Origin: DSWT01 sp036845725
GTDB taxonomy: Bacteria > Chloroflexota > Anaerolineae > B4-G1 > SLSP01
Length of the DNA: 64,000 nucleotides
Reading direction: 5' to 3'
NCBI GenBank assembly: GCA_036845725.1
Contig: DAIUDK010000004.1
Span: 1 to 64,000, forward strand
Under the pieces are notes generated by a model. The model saw only the letters and a list, made by a program, of their open reading frames with translations. It was not told the origin of the DNA and did not search any database. The translations under genes and the position numbers were made by a program. Shown in pieces: positions 58,620 through 64,000 of the stretch (positions are counted from its first letter, which is position 1; every line of letters starts with the position of its first letter).

Positions 58620-59971
58620 TGAACAGGCAATCGTCACCGGTTGAGATAGATCAAGTCTTTGCCCGGCGTCTGCAGGTAGCGCGAGTCATCATGTGGGTTT
58701 CGGTGGCAGCAACAGCCTTGCCCCTGGTTGTTTTAGCAATCAGGCTGATCAGAGCGCCATATTCTGCAGATACTTATATCCTGTTGGCGATGGTTTTGTT
58801 GTTCCTGTTTCTTAGTAGCATCGGGCTAAGGTTGATCCGTCGCCAACAACTGTATCGCGCCATTATGGTTTACCTACCCGGGTTGGTCATGAGTCTGACA
58901 GTCATCCTCTATTTTCTTGGGGGTGTCACTGGACCAGTGACATTGGGATTTATCGTCGGGGGGGTGATTGTTGGATTGATTGGGGGAGTCAAACCCTTGC
59001 GTTACGCCTCGATCCTCATGAGCGTTGTCTATTTGACGATGGCGGCTCTGGAGATTACCCAGATACTGCCCCCGCAGCCCATAGCCGATACCATGCGTTG
59101 GCCACTTGAAGTCTTTCTCTTCCTAAATGCACTGGGCGTGACAGCCGTGGTGTCAGGGGGATTCATTCTCCAGACCGAGCGGTCGATTGATGCAGAGCGG
59201 CAGCGTAGCTTTGAACTGGTCGAGGCCAGTCGTCAGGCCGAGCAGTTAGCGATAGCCGAGCGTGAATTACGTGAACGAGAAGCGTACTCAGCGGTGCATC
59301 TTCGTGAAACCGTGGCCGGATACGCGGATTATTTGTCTCGTGTGGCGGCCGGGGATTATACGGCGCGTTTGGATGTCGGCGTGTTGGAAGAGAATGTCGA
59401 AGGGGACAGCGAATTGCACGCCCTGGGCGAGTACCTCAACACGACGGTGGATGCGCTGGTGGCGGCGCTGACTCAGTCTCAGGAAGTGCAGCGCCGCTAT
59501 GCGGAGCAGAGCTGGCAAACCGTCGTGCAGTCAGGCCGTGTGCAGCCGGGATTCGCCTACCGGCAAAATCAGATCACGCCGGAGGCGGAGTGGCTGCCGC
59601 AAATGACGCGAGCTGTGGACAGTGGAGCACCAGTGGCCGAGGGTGAAGGCGCTGCTGTCCCGCTGGTCATTAACCGGCAGATCGTCGGCGCGATTGGTGG
59701 GCAGCATCCCGATGGCCGGCCCTGGACTGAGGAGGAACTATCCTTGATCGAGGCCATCACCGGGCAACTCGCGCAGACCATCGAGAGCTTGCGGCTGCTG
59801 GACGATGTGCAGCGGCGGGCGGTGCAAGAGCGATTGGTTGGCGAGGTCACCTCGCGAATGCGCGAGTCGCTCGATATGGAGACTGTGCTCAAGACGGCGG
59901 CTAAAGAAATGCGACACTCGCTTGGATTGGACAAAATCACCATCTATCTGGGAATGTCCTCAGAAGAGTGA
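58616..59971 (+). CDS. Six-TM / HAMP-like / GAF sensor protein (array sensor 10)
   Basis: 451 residues, the shortest complete sensor, starting in an ATGA overlap with the previous stop. About six helices (20-195) with LGFIVGGVIVGLIGGVKPL lead to a coiled coil (AEQLAIAERELREREAY) and a HAMP-like segment (about 232-285, LSRVAAGDYTARLDVGVLEE). Only one short, degenerate GAF follows (about 300-390, AAVPLVINRQIVGAIGGQHP). The terminal segment (LVGEVTSRMRESLDMETV) ends ITIYLGMSSEE. The canonical GAF seen in most array members is missing, making this a minimal membrane member. The helical domain is only weakly similar to those of sensors 1, 2 and 12. Confidence 0.87.
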   Translation: MMNRQSSPVEIDQVFARRLQVARVIMWVSVAATALPLVVLAIRLIRAPYSADTYILLAMVLLFLFLSSIGLRLIRRQQLYRAIMVYLPGLVMSLTVILYFLGGVTGPVTLGFIVGGVIVGLIGGVKPLRYASILMSVVYLTMAALEITQILPPQPIADTMRWPLEVFLFLNALGVTAVVSGGFILQTERSIDAERQRSFELVEASRQAEQLAIAERELREREAYSAVHLRETVAGYADYLSRVAAGDYTARLDVGVLEENVEGDSELHALGEYLNTTVDALVAALTQSQEVQRRYAEQSWQTVVQSGRVQPGFAYRQNQITPEAEWLPQMTRAVDSGAPVAEGEGAAVPLVINRQIVGAIGGQHPDGRPWTEEELSLIEAITGQLAQTIESLRLLDDVQRRAVQERLVGEVTSRMRESLDMETVLKTAAKEMRHSLGLDKITIYLGMSSEE

Positions 59972-60055
59972 TGGTGTGTGCGCAAATGTTCGCGCGTCTG
60001 TGAATAATCGCGCGTTCGCAATGTGGCGAAAAGGATTATAGGGAGAACGAATACT

Positions 60056-62899
60056 ATGGCAGAATCTCAACCAGCTGGACGTCCGCAGCGTAATAGGGCA
60101 GCCGATGGTCGTCTGACTATTGGATACCTTGCGCCGGCTCTCCATGAAGACAGCCAACCACAATGGCTGGGTGTGGTAGATGCCGCCCAGGAACAGGACG
60201 TGAATTTGATTTGCTTTCCCGGCGCTACGCTGCGCACCTCACCCCGTTCCCCGGAGCAGGCTAATATCCTCTACGATTTGGTCGGTGCAACCAGTGTGGA
60301 TGGTTTGGTGAGTTGGGCTTCTTCCATCGGCAACTCTGTGACTGCCGACGAGATTGAGGTCTTCCACAGACGTTATCATCCTCTTCCGGTGGTGGCGATT
60401 GGGCGAGCGTGGGAAGGACTCCCGGGTTTGTCGATGGAGAGCTATCACGGCATGTATGAAGCGGTGACACACCTGATCGAGGTTCACAACTGTCGCCGGC
60501 TGGCGTTCATTCGCGGTCCAGAGAACCACGTACAGGCCCAGTCGCGCTATCAGGCCTATCTGGACGCGCTAAAGGCCCACAACCTGCCTGTCGATCCGCT
60601 CCTTATCACTCCACCATCAGAAAACTGGGCGCGTAGTTGGGGCCCAAAAGCGATATACCTCTTGCTTGATGAGCGCCAGTTGCATCCTCCGACTGACCTG
60701 GATGCAATCGTGGCTGCTAACGACGGCCTACTCCTGGGGGCGCTGCCTAGCCTGCACGCGCGGGGCATTGAGGTTCCCGACGACCTGGCTGTGGTCGGAT
60801 TCGACGATTCGCTGCACAGTCGCGTCAACACCCCGTCATTAACGACCGTTGCCGCGCCCTATTACGCCCTGGGCCATCAGGCTGTAGAGGCAGTGTTGGC
60901 CTTGTTGGAAGGGCGGGAAGTTCCCCCGGAAACTTTGATGTCGGCCCAGATGGTTCTCCGCCAGTCGTGTGGTTGCCTGGATCCGGTGGTCGCGCAGGCT
61001 AAACTGGAATTAGGCGAATCGGAAGATGCGACGCTGCTGTCCATTCTCAGTTCCCGCCGGGCTGGGATTGTCGCAGCCTTGGAGCAGGCCCTGAACAATA
61101 CCAATGAGGCCGTTCGGGGTAGCATAGAACGGCTTTTGAACACTCTTGAGGGTGAGTTGACCGGCGAGACGCCGGGGCTTTTTATCCCCGAGCTGAACAG
61201 AGCCTTGCGTCAAACTGTGATGGCTGGCGAGGATGTAGCGGTTTGGCAGGGTGTGATATCGGCATTGCGGCATCAAATGCGTATGTGTGCGCACGAGCAG
61301 GCGTTCTTAGTGGCCGACGACCTTTGCCAACAGGCGCGCATCGTCATTGGCGAGGCGTCACAACGCACACAGGCATACCGGCATGTGCAAATGGAGCAAC
61401 GGGCGCTTGCCCTGCGTGAGATTGGTACGGAATTGCTCAATACCTTCAATGTTCAAGGTTTGATGGATGCATTAGCCCGGTCATTGCCCGATTTGAACAT
61501 TCCGAGCTGCTATCTATCCTTGTATGAAGCCGCGCAACCATATCAATATCCTCAGTCTCCGCCCGAATGGGCCAGATTAGTGCTTGCCTACAATGAAAAG
61601 GGCTCTATCACTCTAGATGCAGAGGGATATCGTTTTCCTGCGCGTCAACTGATGCCCGTTGAGATGTGGCCGTCGGGACGGCGTTACAGCTTTGTTGTCC
61701 AACCGCTCTTTTTTCAGAACAGCCAGATCGGATTGGTATTGTTCGAGATGGGGCCGCGCGAAGCCGATGTCTACGACACCTTGCGTTTACAGATCAGCAG
61801 CGCGTTACAGGGAGCAATGCTAATTGGCCGTGTGGAGAAGCGCGCGTTGCAGTTTCAGGCAATCACTCAGGTTTCACAGACCACCAGCAGTATCCTGGAC
61901 CTCGATGCGTTGACTCAACGGGTTGTAGACGTGATACAAGAGCGGTTCGATTTGTACTACGTTGGCCTGTTCTTGACCGACCAGACCGGTGAGGAGACGG
62001 ATGTGTCGAGTCGCTGGGCTGTGCTGCGGGCTGGTACAGGTGAGGCCGGGCGTGAAATGATCGAGCGCGGACACCGGCTGGAGATTGGCGACACTTCTAT
62101 GGTTGGTTGGGCCGTAGCTCACAAACAGGCTCGTATCGTACTGGACGTAGGACAGACAGGGGAGGTCGCGCGATTCGATAACCCGCTCTTACCAGACACG
62201 CGTTCAGAGATGGCGTTGCCACTCATCAGCCGTGGTACAGTTATCGGTGCGCTAGATGTGCAAAGTGTTCGTCCCGAAGCGTTTGGTGATGAAGACGTCG
62301 CTATTCTGCAAACTATGGCCGACCAGGTTGCGTTGGCAATTGGCAATGCATTGCTGTTCCAGCAAGTTCAGGATAGCCTGGAAGCGGAGCGCCGGGCATA
62401 TGGCGAGTTAAGTCATGAAGCGTGGCGAACATTGCTGCAGACAGGATCGGGCATGAGTTATGTCTGTGACGAATATGGCCTCTCGCCGGCGGAGGCGCCC
62501 CCCGAGCCGCATATGTACAAGGCCGTGCAGACAGGGACCTCTGTCATTGCTGCCGATGATGAGCAGGCTGTGGCTTTGCCGATCAAAGTGCGCGATCAGG
62601 TTATCGGCGTTATCAATGTTCATAAGCCACAAGAGGGACCATGGTCGAGAGAGCAAATCACACTTGTGGAGACCCTGACGGAACAACTGGGCGTGGCCCT
62701 GGAAAGCGCCCGGCTGTATCAGGACACGCAACGCCGCGCGGCGCAAGAACAATTGATTGGACAGGTGACCGCGCGCGTGCGCGAATCGCTCGATGTCACC
62801 ACGGTGCTGAAAACAGCTGCGCAGGAGATCGCTCGCTCGTTTGGGCTGGCGGCGCTCGATGTGCGGTTGACGCCACCGTCGTCAACGGAACAGTCGTGA
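60056..62899 (+). CDS. LacI-type ligand-binding / multi-GAF sensor (array sensor 11)
   Basis: 947 residues from ATG 60056, with GGGAGAA eight bases before. This follows the largest gap in the array (84 bases, no clear terminator, one GCGCG inverted pair). The LacI-type domain (about 22-302) has HLIEVHNCRRLAFIRGPENH, LDAIVAANDGLLLG and LAVVGFDDSLHSRVNTPSLT and closes with RQSCGC (304-307). There is no helix-turn-helix. A helical stalk and atypical GAF-like domain follow (about 465-600, LNIPSCYLSLYEAA, LFEMGPREADVYDTL), then a canonical GAF (about 615-770) and a short GAF (about 800-885). The terminal segment (LIGQVTARVRESLDVTTV) ends LDVRL. This sequence is close to the consensus of the family. 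Confidence 0.9.
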   Translation: MAESQPAGRPQRNRAADGRLTIGYLAPALHEDSQPQWLGVVDAAQEQDVNLICFPGATLRTSPRSPEQANILYDLVGATSVDGLVSWASSIGNSVTADEIEVFHRRYHPLPVVAIGRAWEGLPGLSMESYHGMYEAVTHLIEVHNCRRLAFIRGPENHVQAQSRYQAYLDALKAHNLPVDPLLITPPSENWARSWGPKAIYLLLDERQLHPPTDLDAIVAANDGLLLGALPSLHARGIEVPDDLAVVGFDDSLHSRVNTPSLTTVAAPYYALGHQAVEAVLALLEGREVPPETLMSAQMVLRQSCGCLDPVVAQAKLELGESEDATLLSILSSRRAGIVAALEQALNNTNEAVRGSIERLLNTLEGELTGETPGLFIPELNRALRQTVMAGEDVAVWQGVISALRHQMRMCAHEQAFLVADDLCQQARIVIGEASQRTQAYRHVQMEQRALALREIGTELLNTFNVQGLMDALARSLPDLNIPSCYLSLYEAAQPYQYPQSPPEWARLVLAYNEKGSITLDAEGYRFPARQLMPVEMWPSGRRYSFVVQPLFFQNSQIGLVLFEMGPREADVYDTLRLQISSALQGAMLIGRVEKRALQFQAITQVSQTTSSILDLDALTQRVVDVIQERFDLYYVGLFLTDQTGEETDVSSRWAVLRAGTGEAGREMIERGHRLEIGDTSMVGWAVAHKQARIVLDVGQTGEVARFDNPLLPDTRSEMALPLISRGTVIGALDVQSVRPEAFGDEDVAILQTMADQVALAIGNALLFQQVQDSLEAERRAYGELSHEAWRTLLQTGSGMSYVCDEYGLSPAEAPPEPHMYKAVQTGTSVIAADDEQAVALPIKVRDQVIGVINVHKPQEGPWSREQITLVETLTEQLGVALESARLYQDTQRRAAQEQLIGQVTARVRESLDVTTVLKTAAQEIARSFGLAALDVRLTPPSSTEQS

Positions 62900-62921
62900 C
62901 GGGTGTGGATAGGAGATGACT

Positions 62922-64000
62922 ATGGAGCAAGAGCACATAACACAATCCAATAGACCGCCATCTTCCGGTAGACCGTCATCTTCCGGACAGAACACTGCCT
63001 CGGCAGCGCTGAGTGATAGTCTGGCGCTTTGGCGGAACGACCTTACCAAGACGGCGCTACGCGCCACTCTGGTAGTTGGACTGTTTGCCGTTTTGATGGG
63101 GAGTTATACAGCTTATCGGGTGGGCAATCTTATTGCGATCCCTCTCTACGTGGTTTTCTATTTGCTGGCGCTGGCTTTTACTTTTTGGCGCGGTATACCT
63201 TACGTACTACAAACCTGGCTGATCATTGGCTTGTTCTATGTTATCGGTGTCTTCGAGACGTTGAACACGGGGCGTACCGGCGATGGCCGTATTCTATTGC
63301 TGGCTTTTGCACTGATCGCTGCGTTGTTCTATGGACGCCGCGCCGGCTTGGTGGCGATTGGGTTAAATGTGTTGACGTTGTTTGCCTTTGGGATGGCATT
63401 TTCCAATGGCTGGCTGCGTGTCTTTTCGCTGGAGCGCCAGGCTGTTTCCATTGACTTTTTCCCGTGGGTTAGCAATGCCGGAGTCCAAACGATGGTGGGG
63501 GTTCTGTTGATTCTGGGCTATGATTTTTTGCTTACGCGGTTTTCTCAGAATATTGCGAACGGACAGGGGTTGATCGGCGAATTGCAGATGCAGACCCAGT
63601 TGTTGAAGTCTCGGGAATTCGAATTGGCGCAGCGTAACATGCAGTTGCAAGCCGCGGCGCAAATTGCGCGCGAGACCACCGCCATCAGTAATGAAGAGCT
63701 ACTGTTAACCAGGTCTGCGGACTTGATTGTAGAACGGTTTGGTTATGCCTACGTTGGTTTATACGTTCTAGGCTCGAACGGGGAGCACTCTAACATTGAA
63801 CGCGCGACTTTGAGAGCTGTTGCTGGTGATCCGCAGTTACAGGTAACCGGGGAAGAGATGTTCAGTGAGGCGTCACTGGTGGGGCGTGCAATTCGTCAAA
63901 TGACTGTGCAAACAGACAATTCAGAGGATGCGGACGTGGTTTTGGCTGGGGAACGGGGGGCCGCAGCGCAATCCGACTTGTACGCGGGGATCGCTCTGCC
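62922..64000 (+). CDS. Six-TM GAF sensor protein, 3' end outside window (array sensor 12)
   Basis: The frame is open from the ATG at 62922 (AGGAG seven bases before) to the right edge, giving 359 residues so far. A polar Ser/Pro-rich N-terminus (SSGRPSSSGQ) is followed by six helices (about 45-210) containing GRILLLAFALIAALFYGRRA, the same helix-loop pattern as sensors 1 and 2. A coiled coil (LKSREFELAQRNMQLQAAAQ) leads to a GAF domain that is cut at the window edge (FGYAYVGLYVLGSNG onward). By comparison with its paralogues, a second GAF and the array terminal segment should lie beyond the edge, but an output domain there cannot be excluded. Confidence 0.86.
   Translation, partial: MEQEHITQSNRPPSSGRPSSSGQNTASAALSDSLALWRNDLTKTALRATLVVGLFAVLMGSYTAYRVGNLIAIPLYVVFYLLALAFTFWRGIPYVLQTWLIIGLFYVIGVFETLNTGRTGDGRILLLAFALIAALFYGRRAGLVAIGLNVLTLFAFGMAFSNGWLRVFSLERQAVSIDFFPWVSNAGVQTMVGVLLILGYDFLLTRFSQNIANGQGLIGELQMQTQLLKSREFELAQRNMQLQAAAQIARETTAISNEELLLTRSADLIVERFGYAYVGLYVLGSNGEHSNIERATLRAVAGDPQLQVTGEEMFSEASLVGRAIRQMTVQTDNSEDADVVLAGERGAAAQSDLYAGIAL

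Overview
The window looks like a chromosome segment of a filamentous-type Chloroflexota bacterium, most likely class Anaerolineae. No rRNA is present, so this is inferred from gene content. The evidence is three secreted repeat proteins ending in the short motif FLPLV(L/M)R, a large paralogous set of GAF-domain signalling proteins, LacI-type ligand-binding domains fused to GAF domains, a tungsten-type aldehyde oxidoreductase, and a fairly high GC content. I found no tRNA, rRNA or CRISPR array.

Layout. (1) 1-10.6 kb: a secreted FG-GAP/PKD protein cut by the left edge, then two tandemly duplicated secreted beta-helix proteins. A decayed PKD fragment between them marks the duplication junction. 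(2) 10.8-14.5 kb: a LysM L,D-transpeptidase, divergent from a lipoprotein GH3 beta-glycosidase. (3) 14.5-17.2 kb: a heliorhodopsin-like gene remnant split by a 118-bp inverted-repeat element with a TTA target duplication. Next is an aldehyde ferredoxin oxidoreductase behind a sigma-70 promoter, a structured RNA leader and an intrinsic terminator, probably a molybdenum/tungsten cofactor riboswitch. (4) 17.2-20.1 kb, minus strand: plsY, a DEDDy exonuclease and a receiver-GAF-adenylate cyclase. (5) 20.3-31.1 kb, plus strand: a Tic20-like membrane protein, RecJ, a nucleotide-sugar epimerase, a HIT protein, histidine ammonia-lyase, an extended SDR, a TPR protein and a YfhO-like membrane protein. 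Several intergenic gaps here, and the YfhO gene itself, carry patches of short inverted low-complexity repeats.

(6) 31.2-64.0 kb is the outstanding region. Fifteen tightly packed or overlapping plus-strand genes run off the right edge. The set starts with two single-domain receivers and one hybrid-free histidine kinase, followed by twelve sensor proteins with no recognisable output domain. Seven are membrane proteins (six-TM, seven-TM, Cache and HAMP inputs) and five are soluble proteins with a LacI-type sugar-binding fold but no DNA-binding domain. All carry GAF domains. All eleven complete ones end in the same short segment, which resembles the first third of a GAF domain. I infer a multi-input sensory array in which many extracellular and intracellular ligand sensors converge, by hetero-oligomerisation, on one kinase and two receivers. 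The sequence shows the architecture and gene coupling; the convergence is a hypothesis.
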